Part shown: positions 33,656 to 46,038 of the stretch, piece after piece
Position numbering within the stretch: the stretch's first letter is position 1
How the letters are laid out: each line of letters starts with the position of its first letter
NCBI RefSeq assembly: GCF_964204865.1
Contig: NC_135252.1
Coordinates: 10,685,383-10,749,382 of the forward strand
DNA length: 64,000 nt
Direction of reading: 5' to 3'
From: Styela clava
Lineage: Eukaryota; Chordata; Ascidiacea; Stolidobranchia; Styelidae
Notes under the pieces: generated by a model
Database searches by the model: none
What the model was told of the DNA's origin: nothing
The model's input: the letters and a program-made list of their open reading frames with translations, nothing else
Position numbers and translations under genes: made by a program

Positions 33656-36384
33656 AATTTACTAGCAATCGCTTTAACAGGAAATAGCCACAAATTCAAC
33701 CCTAGCAGCAAACTCCCGTTGCTGGGTACGCCATCTTGGTGTAGACTGAACGCTGAGTCATAACGCTATTTCGCTGTGCTCCGTACTCAACGAGGCATAA
33801 CCATTTTATAGATGTCGCTGTTGCGTCCGTCATGACACTCCGTGGTGTATTTTCGATTTGTTGATGTTTTTTATCTGTCTTGTGTTTTATTTAAAAGTAA
33901 TCTTTTTTTATTCCAAAGTCATTGTGGCATTCCGTGGTTTATTTCGCATGTTTTGCCGCTCTTTTTCTTGTATGATTATAGCCTATTTCATGTTTGTTAA
34001 TCATTCCACAGGGATTGTGGCATCCCGTAGTTACTCAGATTTTTTTTTGTTGTTTTTCATTTTTCGAATGATTGTGTCCAATTAAGCCAATGTGTAATAT
34101 TGAGTTCTATTTATTTTTTTGTCTTTTTGTATGATCGTGTTAATTTATTAAGTTAATGTGTAATATTGAGTGTCCCGTTTCTTATATTTGCTGCTTAATT
34201 TCAGCTACAAGGTGTCGCTGACTAGATGACTCTATGAGTCTTTTCGCGACTCCGCGTCAACTGCAACAAGCCGATATCCATTTGACATTTTGTTACATTA
34301 TATTATTTATTCATTTTTCATATCGCGCATTGTTTTTTGCATGACGAAAATAAATATCTGAATCTATGATCTATGTAACCCGCGAGTGCTTTTCGACAGG
34401 TTTATTCAATATGTATGTATTTATATGTAACGCAATTATGATAGTATGTGTTTTTTAACAGTATACCGGATGTAATTTAACTACGATTGTATGAACTTTC
34501 AGATAAACACGCACTATTACTAATAGTGGCTTGAATTGCAATTATTGTGCAAGATTTCTCCAGTTGATCCAAAATATCTAATTCATTCATGGATACAACA
34601 AAAACAAGAGAAGCATTGTTTATATAATACATACAATATATAATTACAATTTTTAACGGAACATTCCATTTGAAAAGTCCATATGAATACATTTGGGGAT
34701 CTACCTAACTTCAGATTCATCTCCATGTTCACCACCTCCTCCAATGTGTAATAAATTGGATAGGGTGCTGTCGGTTCGATGCCGAACCTTAATGTGTGGA
34801 AAACGAACCATGAGAATCCCCTTTTTTTTGACTATATATTTAGGAATATACTCACCAGGCAGGAGTTTGTTGGTCTTGTCCTCAAATGTTGCATTCAATT
34901 TTGATGTATCATCTACGTTGGTATACAATATTATTTTTTTTATGATATCACTGTTACCAATTTGTCCTAGTAGTTTTCGTGAATAGAAAATTCAGTGACT
35001 ACAATGTCATACTACTACAGCGTTGGCGTTGGCCATGAGGCATAACATTTGAAATATTTTGTTAGGAGAGGCATTCGCCTCTGCTATCTTATTACAGTGT
35101 TTGGATATTCACATGAGCGTAAAATAAAAATAAGTTACACGCTAGGCAACAATGAAAATTTGGCTTTTCGTGTGTACCAGAATTGTCAAAATTCAGAAGC
35201 ATGCCACTTCATACTGAATGATATGATATTAAATAAGTGTTTGAATTCGATTTTCATTATAATACATGTAACCAGGGAGTGCTTTTTGACAAGTTTATAC
35301 AATATAAATAAAACGCAGGTTTGATAACATGGGTTTTTCAATAGTAGTTATTCACCTGACGTTATTTACCTATATAAGCGCATGGATCTCAAAGTTAAAC
35401 AAACTATTACCAAGTAGCTCAAATTGCAAGTATTGCATAGATTTGTCTTTCATTTTTTGGTCGAACACACGGGGATTCCCATGGTTTACAACCAAGGTTG
35501 ACCGAGGTGAAGCCGCCATAAAATTCCCGTTTATACTACTGGGGACTACATAAATTCAATCATTGCAACTCATTTATTTATAAAAAAAAACAGAGCTAGG
35601 ATTCATTAAACGAGATAGCGATCGGAGACTGCCGACTTATCGATCTAGCGGCGTGTATCCCTCGCTCTGACTCAATAGCGACTCCTCGTGTCACATCACT
35701 GAATAATTATTAACTCGCTGATTATACGACATAATTCATCCAAATTAGGCTTCTGGCCCGAGATATGATGAATGCACATGCTAAATTTGAAACAGATTCA
35801 ACCTCGCTTTCGTGAGATATCGCGTAACATACAAAAGTGTCTAACAGACAAACAGACAGACAGACAAATACCCATCAACATACTTACCGATCGAGATCGA
35901 TAATTAATAAAATATTTGTTACGTGCGTAGATAAAAAAAAAACATTATCTCACTCTTCGCTGATAACGATAATCAAATATCTTGTGATTGAACACGATTT
36001 AAATAATTGCAATTCATAACAAAACATCCCATCTGAAAAGTTCGCGTGAAAACATTGGGAATCGAGTAAACCAATTTGGAGTTGTTAGTTGGAATTTCGA
36101 ATTCTATTTATAATCTTGTTTACATGTTTACATACACATTCTTGTTTACATGTTTACATACACATTACGTGATCGCTCGGAAAGGCTAATACAGAGTGAA
36201 ATATTGCGTGGGCTCGGCAAGTGGTTACTTTAGTTCCTGTTATTTCGGTCTAGTTTCGAGGTCGTTTGCCGAAGGGCTAAAACAACTTAATTTACATACT
36301 AAATACTCGATATTCACACAGTCTTTCCTGCGGAAGATATAGGATACATTCTGTTATAAATAAAGTAAAATATACATAACTTCG
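33656..36384. repeat. 2.73-kb tandem duplication, copy 2
   Basis: Near-identical to 30927-33655 with scattered substitutions and small indels. One 18-base block is missing near 34558, one 'tgaatc' unit is lost from the LINE tail near 34360, and a 'cttgtttacatgtttacata' duplication was gained near 36115. After 36384 the sequence matches the 1.18-kb region rather than the unit start. Confidence 0.9.
35611..35903 (-). mobile_element. Helentron-like element (HINE), duplicated copy
   Basis: The same insertion as 32899-33194, carried along by the tandem duplication. It differs mainly by one fewer 'gaca' microsatellite unit. Confidence 0.7.
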
Positions 36385-39157
36385 TGGTAAATGAAAATAG
36401 TGCTCAAAATTTTCGATTCACGCGGTAAATTGCTTCGAATATGAATTTGGTATCAACATAGATTTATTTAATTTGCGTTTTGATCCTTGATCTTGTTTTA
36501 ATAAAAAAACTTTTACATATGATGATATAGCTTGTCGAACCAGAATGATTCCAGCGCTGCATTTAAAAAAATTCTGGCTTAGAGCCTTCTTTAGAGCGAA
36601 GGTGGTGAGCGCTTATATTGAAAAGGACGCGTGAAAGACATGGAAAAAAACTGGACTCGTCAGTAATAAATGATGAAAAGAAAAGGAATTGTCCGAGCTG
36701 CGTTATAATTTACGGAAAACTCTAATAAACATTCTTATTAAATTTCATTTTTAACACACACTTCAAATTATTTTTCCTTTATACGTTACACTATGCGTAG
36801 GCCTAGTAATCCAATGATCATTGCCTGGTTGCAACGTAAAAGCTGCAAATCACTTCCTCGTCAATTCATTTTCGGTGTAGTTTCGCGAAAAGCGATACAA
36901 CATTCTCAGTTTTAGTTCCCCGGAAATAATATGCGGAGTTTATCGAATAGCTTGGATTATGATTTGCATAGCTGCCGAATTACCAGAATAACAATATATA
37001 TCTTGATTTGCATACTAAAATTGTTTGTAAACATAATTGTGGTGCCATGCGACTTTTCAATTAAGTCAGGTACAAATGGTTGTGTACATGTAAATTGGCA
37101 ATGTTTAAATTGGTGACTGTACATTTAAATCCACGTACATTTGAACCCATGTGTATATCCTCGGGCTCAATCTATATGCGGGTGCTAAATCCCATGGGTT
37201 AGGGTTTGTATGGGTTCAAATATCCGTAAAACAAAAAAAATTTCATAAGTGCAATAGTATGCAGGTGCAATTGTCATGGGTTCAAATGTAATGGAACCTT
37301 TAAATTTGATATTCGTGACATTATCTTCGTGGATTGTGATATTTCAGTGAAAATTCTCACTCACTCAATATTGTCACCTTTAAATTTCTTGAATGTATCT
37401 GTTCTTTATAGTTCACGTTTAGCCAATTAGCAGATCTTTTTGCAATATTGTAGCAAACCAGCTGCTCCAAGAACGCAGCGCTGAGCTTCCAAAAAAGTCG
37501 ATTATCATGCGAATGCCTTCGTCTACAGGAGCTGTTTCCCAAACTGAGGTTACATTTTGATATTTCAGTGGGTATATATATTAGATGAGTATAAGAATTA
37601 ATTAATCTTCGCATAACTTCTGATCTGCCTTGAAATATTTTATCACCTGATGTTAATAATCCGAAGACCTTAGTTTAGCAACTCTTAAAAAAGTCAAATT
37701 GTCACCTCAGTAGAAGCTTTAACAACAGTGTCTACATTCGCAGTTCACCTGACTTTTTTGTCCAATCAAGCACGTGCTATCTATGTTTTTCTATTTGAAG
37801 ATGACGACAAACCATCAAAATCCATCTACTTAAGTTTAATATGTGTCAATTGCTAAATGTAACACAATTATAGTTCTTTATAGCAATAACCGTTTGATAA
37901 AGGAACTATTAGAACGTGGTGTGGTGGTGGCACCGTTATCGTATACGACTGGGTTTTCCAAAACTATCTAATTTACATACTTAGATTACGAGAAATTAAG
38001 TACCAATCCTTAAGCGAAAAACAAACATACTCGATTCATTCCAAACAAAAAAGCTCTGCTTATTTACAACCGCGTTTTTTAGTTGTCCTGAAAAAATATT
38101 TTCTTGTCTCCCACGACGTATTATCCAATATTCTCGTTTTTATTGTAACAATTAAAAGTAGGTTTGAGCTGGTGCTCTCTATTCCACTATTACTTCATAA
38201 TATTTTGATAATATAACTGTTCGCTCGAGTTTCAGTGACGGTTTTTAGTGCGAGCTTGATTATGTTGAATATGTAGTGTGATCTCATACAATGTATTTAG
38301 ATTTATGGAACTTGTTTGCCGGTTAAACAGCAAAAGTAGCGTCATCCAAACATATTGCGTGGGCTGAATTCCTTATTTTAGTTCTTCATTTCGTAAATTA
38401 CTGATAAGCTGACCCATTAAGTGAAGGTATTTACATACTGGGGATTTCACAAAACGGCAGTTTGTATACTTTTAACTATAATACCGAATTTTATAAAAAC
38501 AAATACAAGTCATTAAAGCAGTTTTTTAGTCATGCATGGTCATATATGATTTGATGATAATTTCCCCAATGTTTGTTTATACACAGAAAACGATGTATAT
38601 AGCCTGTCTGTTTTGTTTCATTACCCAGCCTTCACGTACTTTATTTTCTGACACAATTCACATGCACGATTTATTTTCAGAATTCTAGTCATTTTAATGA
38701 AGTCAAATTCAAATATATAAATTTTACTACAATTTAGATAATACTTTAGTACTTATGACAAATTTATGCTGAAGCAAACAAAAAATAGCACGTTTACACC
38801 TGACTGAATAATCAACGTTAAATTAGAATGTTTAATGACATAAATCTGATTCAAGGTGCCTAAAATAGGAGTCGAATTTAATATTTTGAAAGTAGCAATC
38901 GGAATTCCAGACAACTTGAAAGTTCGGGCCTAAATTCACAACTGATTTATCAAGTTTGCCGATGGCAACATTTGCCAAAATATTCTCTCGTAATCAGGGC
39001 TTGGACCTGTGCATTTTTGGACGTGAAGTCGTGGGTCGGAATCGAATTTTTCTATATACGGTAGCTAGAATTTATATCAACAATACAACTTACTTTGAAA
39101 CTGTATTAGGGATATTAGCAGCTATACTCAAAACCAAATCACTGGAAAATCTATTAC
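36385..39157. repeat. Segmental duplicate of the 1.18-6.0 kb region, no gene recognised
   Basis: Parallel to 1180-1350, then 4800-5990, with the 470-base repeat region absent. The sequence at 38470-38830 is the reverse complement of about 5650-5985, so part was inverted in one copy. A frame starting 'MRRPSNPMIIAWLQRKSCK' at about 36794 corresponds to the one at 5044 but stops after about 41 codons. A U2-like stretch ('aacgtggtgtggtggt') at 37915-38040 provides the MITE empty site. Confidence 0.6.
37112..37298. mobile_element. Palindromic MITE, copy 2
   Basis: Same family as 22893-23095, in opposite orientation. It runs from 'ggtgactgtacattt' to 'aaatgtaatggaacc' and is flanked by a perfect 8-base duplication 'tttaaatt' (37104-37111 and 37299-37306). 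Two copies with independent target duplications fix the element ends. Confidence 0.88.
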
Positions 39158-42100
39158 GCTACACCGTGTAAAATCTTCCGATCACCATAAATGATATTTA
39201 CATTCAGTTTTATTGTTTATATGTAACTGTAAAGTTTAGCTCGGGCTTACGTTGACGCCACAAGGACCACTAAGGTATGTTCGTAAACCCTTTCATCCCA
39301 TCATATTACTTGATCTATTTTAACAATGGTTAGAGTAGACAATAGAGTGCGGACCGACGTATACAATTCTGTATCAAACTTTAAACAATAGTTTCATGAC
39401 CAGTAATGCACATATCACTAACAATTTCGAGAACTGTTCATTTGCGATTCGAGAATGATGTTGTTATTCAAGCTTAGTTAAAAAATATACAATGCCATTA
39501 ACGACATAGCAAAGTGGAAACGACAGAAACGTAACTAGGCGTCAGCATGCTTTGACTGAGAAACAGCAAATACTCATGTAATTTCATATTTATTTGCTAA
39601 TGTATTTTAGTGTTAGATTCACTAACATATTTTTAACAATTCTAGAATAGCGGTTGTAATTTCAAAAAAGTTGCGAAAGGGATAAAAGGTTAAAAAACAC
39701 TGATGTGAACAATCCACCTAAACCGACAACTCAATCGATGGATTATAAATACATTCCTATTTGAATATAATTTGAATCGTTGAATTTACAAAACGAAATC
39801 AATCATAGTATTTTATTGTGATAACCTTCTCATATAGGAACTATTATAACGTGGTGTGGTGGTCGCGCCGTTATCGTATGATTGGGCTTTCCAAAAGTAT
39901 CTAATTTACATACCAGATCACGAGAAATTAATTTTAGAAAGGATCACAATTTATCGAGCTCGGTACGCCATATATAACATCTTAATGGGTGATATGGTGG
40001 ACATTGGATTAGAATTAGAATTTTACCAATTCTAGAATAGCGGTTGTGATGTCCAAAAGTTCGTGCATTCCTATTTGACAAACAACTTGCTGTCCATGCT
40101 CATTACCAGTCCGTGGTACCGAGAAATAATTAAACAAATATAAGCAAACGAATTGCAAACGAAAAAAAAAATAATAAACTTTTCCATGATTCATACTCGG
40201 AAATTTTTTAAAATATATACATATATTTATTAGGGTATATCTACATACTCCTAATAAAACGAACCAATTCACAGTATACTGAATATTCAAATGTGTATAT
40301 CCCGTCTTTCAAATATTCTTTTGTTTCTTTTTCGAAGCAGCGATCCTGTAGAAATAATATTTATTCCAATTTAGCCTTTTCATTGCATGGAAAATGTTTC
40401 ATATAAATCATACCAGCTGAAATATCATAATATCATAAATAAAACGTGAAAGTTGCTTTTGAAAGTTCTCAAAATGATGGCAAATTAAGATAGAGTACAG
40501 GAGAACTGTGTAAATTTCAACACCACTGATGTGCTTTTCTTAATTAATGTTTCAGCTAGAACCAAATGCCAGTGAAATACGCAACGTACCAGACTTGAAC
40601 TGATTGCCGAACGAGAAATCCGATAGATAAATGATCATTCAAATTCATATTCCATTAATCTAGTCCGAATACATAATATTATAGTTATTATTCGAACACT
40701 TATATTTAAAAATTGATCGCTTTGAAAGTTTTTCCTGCAATTTACTTACCTAATATTGTATAGCGGGCAGTTTTGAATTCCTTATCGCAGTTTCTTTATC
40801 AAATCCAAGCTTCATACTGTAAAATTAATGAAATTTTGCAGTTTGAGTAACAAACTTGATATGTTGCTATAGTAAAACTATTCTCTGAAACGTATGTTTT
40901 AAGACTGATTGACTGAGCCCGAAACATGCATTTTTAAAATCAATAACTTTCATAAAAAGAAAATACTAAATGTAGCTGCTATTTCTCGGGTTAGCACGTT
41001 TTAACCTAAAAATTCAGCAATAGTACAAAGATAACAACTGAAGTAATACCCAGTAAAACATGTGATTGACAAAGCGCAAATGTGATGACATTGTGTTAAA
41101 TTTCCTTTAAAGAAATTTCTATAGTTTAACGTTGCTTAATAATAACAGATACTCACTGCGCATCAATTTGAGCGTGATACATTTTTACTGCCAAATCTCC
41201 CTTTTTTTCAAACATCACTTCTTTATGGCGATGATTTTCTTCTAAAACTTTGACTTCTCTCTGATTATTTTGTTCTTTTATTTTTATTTCGTGTTGTCTT
41301 TGTTCCCGTCGTTCTTTCTGTTTTCGTTCTTCTTGTTCCCTCTCCCAGTCTGTAAGTAAAGGTTTTCATGTATTGGATTCGTGGAGTGAGTGTGATTTGA
41401 CTTAACCTAAAATTTAGAAATAAATAAAATAGATTCCCTGCATTGCCATGACGCGTTCTACAAAATCATACGGAATTCCCTCGAGGTTGCAATAGTTTAC
41501 CCGAAACTATTCTCTCGATTGAGTTTGTAGAAGCTCAGACATGTTACAGGCATTGCGGAATTAATGATTATGAAATGAATGCAGAGTAATATCGCAGCAT
41601 TTTGCTAGGTAAAGTTAACCAGGCGACAACTGTCAGGATAACTTTACCAGTTTTGGGCTAGCTAGAAGGATGCATATATATATATAAGATATTTTTTAGC
41701 AATTAATTTAATGTTTTTCTCTACAGAATTGTTTTTTTTCAAATACAACAAGCAAGGAATAGAATAAGCTTTGTAAATATTAATATATATCATACCATGA
41801 CTTGGGCCTCCTCCCATGGCGACGAGTTTTACCAATGGTATTTTATTCAGAGCACTGTAAAATATATATACACTGATTAAAAGGCTTAACATCAAGGCAT
41901 AGATAGTGTTTCTACTACAGTACAAGGCAGTACAAAAGGCAATAAGTACAATAGTACAAAATGAAGGCTGTGAAGTTGCCAGGTTTAGGCTCTAAAAGCC
42001 TTTCAACATAATGCGACAAGATATTCACTTCGTCTTATTAGACTATAAACTGTTTCTAACTTTCAGTAATAACCGTAACCATAAAGTGTCTGTTCTCGAG

Positions 42101-42380
42101 AAACAATAAGTGGCAGAGTTTTACTTAATATTTGTAAAGAAGTAAAATATGAGTACATTTTTTGAGATCGTCAATCGGGTAAATAAAGTGACAGCTATCT
42201 AGTTTAAAAGACAATATTCTTTATTCACATCTGTACCCAGGATACATATATTATCAATTGCCTTTTTTGCTCATTTACTCACCCTTTGTCTACTGATCTA
42301 ATATCACGCCACTGTGGCGCTTTTGCCTTACAATATTATCTGTGAGTACGTGAAAACGACGAATTAGATCGAGCATGCGC
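39158..42380. repeat. Duplicated unit U3 (carries P3)
   Basis: Near-identical to 22078-25128 up to about 41785, then parallel to U1's right part (21440-22077) up to 'gaattagatcgagca' at about 42376. U3 therefore preserves the complete unit, whereas U2 is cut at its right side. It lacks the MITE region and 83 bases of the last P-gene exon. Confidence 0.85.
40750..41349 (-). pseudogene. P3: coiled-coil gene copy with early stop
   Basis: Exon a is 41349-41157 and exon b is 40816-40750, encoding almost the same product as P2 and ending at the same TAG next to the GTAAGT donor. The remnant of the third exon seen at 23.9 kb is deleted here, so this copy could only make the short form. The preserved splice sites and frame show it is recent or still transcribed; expression cannot be judged. 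Confidence 0.45.
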
Positions 42381-42901
42381 TATATAGATAACTTTACTTT
42401 AAAATGCCCAGTTCTCAATGGAGATGGCATGGTAACTTAAAACCTTTTATCTGATGTATGTTAGATAGAAAAAGGTTCCCCATGTTGAGAAAACAGTTTT
42501 TCGGTTTATTAACTTTATTCAAAGCATAAGGAAAAATGTGCTCATACCAGCTCTTCTCTTTCTTACCAATCTCTTGACACACCCTGAATTTTTCAAATCC
42601 TATTTCTAGTGTGGCAAGTTATTGCGAACATGTTTTTCAGAAACAAAGAATCACTTCATCAAACACTTTTTTTTTTCTATATGTACGGTATTTCTAACAT
42701 AGTTCCTCTTTTACTCGGCCGTTTTTCGTCTCTTCATATTCGACATCGCGACTTCACTCGACGAGTCTTACTTCTTTTCATGGCGATGAGAAGCCTACAT
42801 AACACTGTACAAAAAATTTTTTGCTTCATATGAGATTCGTTCTCGCCTGGCTTCGCAACATTTTCGCGGTGTTCTACTATAAGATTATTCTCCTTGTGAA
42901 T

Positions 42902-45299
42902 ATGGCCGACTTTGTGAAAACTGTTGGAAATGTTTACCACAGAGACGGAGGTAATATATATGTTTCATTTATACAGGCAGAAATTTTCTTTTTGTTTTAG
43001 TAGCTTTTACTTTTTACCAGTTACCGGTACCGATGTGCATTTTATCATAGGCTAAAATGCTGCTAGCACAAGATTTTAGGCACCAAATAAATATCTCATT
43101 GAGAAAATAAGACGTCACGTGGATCAGATAAATGTCCCACTGCAGTACGTCATTTAACAATCGTGTTCGTGCTATCATGAGTTACCATCAATTTGAGATA
43201 GAATAAAAATGTTGAAATTAAATCGAAAAGAATAAAATACAACATTTGATATACTCAAGGTGTTAGCGATAAAGTTTGGATACCGTTTCATTGGCCATAC
43301 CTGTAAAACGATCGATACAAATGAACGAATGTTGTTTTGTGTGATGCTGCAGCGACACTCAATGCTCAAAGCTGGTGAAGTCCCTTATTCGATACTCGAT
43401 TTATAAATAATATTTCGTATCCAAAGCGTATGTACGGAATTCAATTCCTTAATGTGAAACATTAAATAAACAGTTACCAAAATATTAAAAACACTTTTTG
43501 TGGAAGCACTTATAAATATACGACATGTGAGATATACAAGCATTATTGAACACGAAATGTACAATGTTTTGTTGTCGTTGTGTGAAACCGTTTTTTTTCG
43601 CATCAATTACCTCAAAATAAAATAAAATTGCTTGAAAGGTATCACAATCTTATATTTTTTTATTGTTATTTTTTGTGAGTTTCATGGGACCCGGATGCTT
43701 CATCCAGAATTTCTCTAATTTAGTCTGATCAAGCACGACAACACCTTTTTATTCCTCCATACTTGACCACCTCCGTCACGCTTGACCGCCCATTGTTTCA
43801 ACAGACTTGCTAATCCAAGCTCTGCCGTATTGATACTGATGCGCTATATTCGTGCATATATATATGTTTGATCATTTCACTCTGGTTTTGTCAACAATAC
43901 AGGGTTTCTCAAGATAGTTACATAAGTAATAAGAAGTCAAGTGAAAGAAATGTGGCGTTGAAAATATTTCCTAATAAAATCTACCTACACACATTAATAT
44001 TAGTGACTTAATTTAGCGTGATTACCTATCGATCTTAAGATCGGTAAGTATATTGATAGGTATTTGTCTGTCTGTGTGTCTGTTAGATGCACGCGATATC
44101 TCACGAAAGCGAGATTGAATCTGCTCCAGATTTTGCATGTGCATTCATCTTATCTCGGACCAGAAGCCTATTGATTCTGGGCGAATTATGTCGTATAATT
44201 ACCGAGTTATCAATCAATTATTGATATAGTGATCTAGATTTTTGTAAAGCAAGAGAATTTTGAAACCCGCCGAGTGTGTGTGTGCCATGCGCAGTGCGCA
44301 AGTTACAAGAGCGGATGAATCGAAACTGCAGTTTCTGTTTTGGGGGATCCCCTAACTATCGATCGATAAGTCTTCGGTTTCCAACCGATATTCTCGTTTT
44401 TGTATTGAGATCGAAAGCATGAGCTGGAAATGAAGAAAGAAGAAGATGGATTCCGTCTATCAGTGCAGCGTATTGACAATGAAAATGAACTTAATAAAGT
44501 AAAAGCAGGCCATGATCACGAATACAAATGCTTGAAAGAAGGTCACAAACATAGTGAAGAAATGTTTGATAAAAAAGGAGATTTGGCATTGCGGTTTCAT
44601 AAACAACAAATTCAACAATAGTAAGTAACCATCGACTTCTAATTTTCAGTATTCAAGGATGGAAGAACCCACTAAAAAACTACTACCTTTATTTTATTTC
44701 AATATATTTTTAAACTTTTATCAGGCTATACTTCACTTCAAATTCAACTTGTGTTGCACCACTACGTGACATTTCGAAACACTTGTCAGTTGAATTTTTC
44801 AGTTAAAACCTCAGTTAAAAACCTCCTCTCAGTTAAAACCTTGCCGCAACTGATGCTCTACTTTTTACTTAATATATTTTAACGTTGCTCTATTTTACTT
44901 ATAAGTAAACGTCCGATAAAACATTTGTACAATATCTCTTTCCAGTCAAGAATTGGGATGTTCTCCTGAAGCAATAATGAACACCGTTTCACAAAATCTA
45001 CCAGCAATAAAGTTTGAGTAAGATTCTTGTTCTGTAACTTTATTTTGTATATTTTGTATTCAATTCTCGTGTCAGAATCTAACACGAAAGAAGACCTAAT
45101 CAAAAGTCCTGGTTCGTTGTTGAATTTACACTTGTCAAGCAAACACCCAATGGGGATGAATCAATCTGATATAGAAAATAGCTAAAATCAGAAAAACATC
45201 ATTTTTTCGGCTTTGCAAAACTTTTTCTTGTTTCTTTCACCTTGAACAGAATAGAATGCAAAGATATAAATTCAATAAAATTATTTTCATTTCAGCTAA
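42902..45299 (+). CDS. P4: small charged coiled-coil protein
   Basis: Three exons join in phase: 42902-42950 (ATG, donor GTAATA), 44410-44620 (donor GTAAGT) and 45296-45299 (stop). The 87-residue product begins 'MADFVKTVGNVYHRDG' and is mostly charged helix, with 'HEYKCLKEGHKHSEEMFDKK' and 'GDLALRFHKQQ'. The latter corresponds to 'NHRHKEVMFEKRGDLAIKM' in P1-P3, so it is a paralog on the opposite strand with the same phase-1 intron. The first intron ends 13 bases after a Helentron-like element. It lies 1.3 kb upstream of the pseudo-caspase gene on the same strand. Function is unknown. The first exon assignment rests on the phase match and a plausible donor. Confidence 0.55.
43660..44023. other. 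Intron sequence of P4, nothing further seen
   Basis: AT-rich intron DNA upstream of the Helentron-like element. There is no alternative exon or repeat that I can support. Confidence 0.3.
44024..44396 (+). mobile_element. Helentron-like element (HINE) in P4 intron 1
   Basis: The best preserved short copy in the window. The 5' end 'ctatcgatcttaagatcgg' is followed by the 'tctgtctgtgtgtctg' microsatellite and the conserved middle. An inverted copy of the 5' motif ('ctatcgatcgataag') then precedes the hairpin 'tcggtttccaaccga' and the terminus 'tattctcg', which is followed by T residues. It ends 13 bases before the splice acceptor of P4 exon 2. Confidence 0.75.
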
Positions 45300-45758
45300 A
45301 TATGTCAGAAAAAGGATGGCTGAACTGAGAAGAAAACATTGAAAATTATTTTTAAATACTTTTTTTTTTATAAATTTTAATGTAATTTTATTATACTACA
45401 GTAGTTGCCAATATGCTTGTAATACAAAATATCTAAATTTGTATACAACATTGGTTATACAATTAAAAACTCCGAAAGCACTCAAAATTCGAGACCTATA
45501 ATAAACGATTCATTAATCGAGAAACGATCAATGACACACTGCTCAATGAAATTTGACTTTAGGCTTACTTTTTAAAACATTTATTGTTTTAAATTGTATT
45601 TTAATTAAATGGGGTTTAATCGGTTTAACATTAATAATGATAAATAAATATTCGCAATATATGGAATGTTATTCAAAAATTGGTAAATATAGAATTTTAT
45701 TTAATTTTTCTGATGAATGTTGTTAGACGTAATTATGGACAATATAACATCTTTATTA

Positions 45759-46038
45759 CTTATCGATCTTTAGATCGGTTAGTATGTTGATAGGTATTTG
45801 TCTGTTTGTTTGTTTGTTTGTCTGTTAGATACACGCGATATCTCACGAAAGCGAGGTTGAATCTGCTCCAAACTTGGCATGTGCATTCATCGTAGTTCGG
45901 AACAGAAGCCTATTGATTTTCGATGAATTATGTCCTATAATTAGCGAAATATTTTTTAATTAGTGATGGGACACACGGTGTCACTATGGAGTAAGAGCGC
46001 TGTTTTGGGGGATCCCCTAACCTCGATCGATATTCTCG
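45759..46038 (+). mobile_element. Helentron-like element (HINE), internally deleted
   Basis: The 5' end 'cttatcgatctttagatcgg' and the 'tctgtttgtttgtttgtctg' core are present, but the 3' part is shortened and the terminal hairpin is lost ('cctcgatcgatattctcg'). It lies between P4 and the pseudo-caspase gene. Confidence 0.7.
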
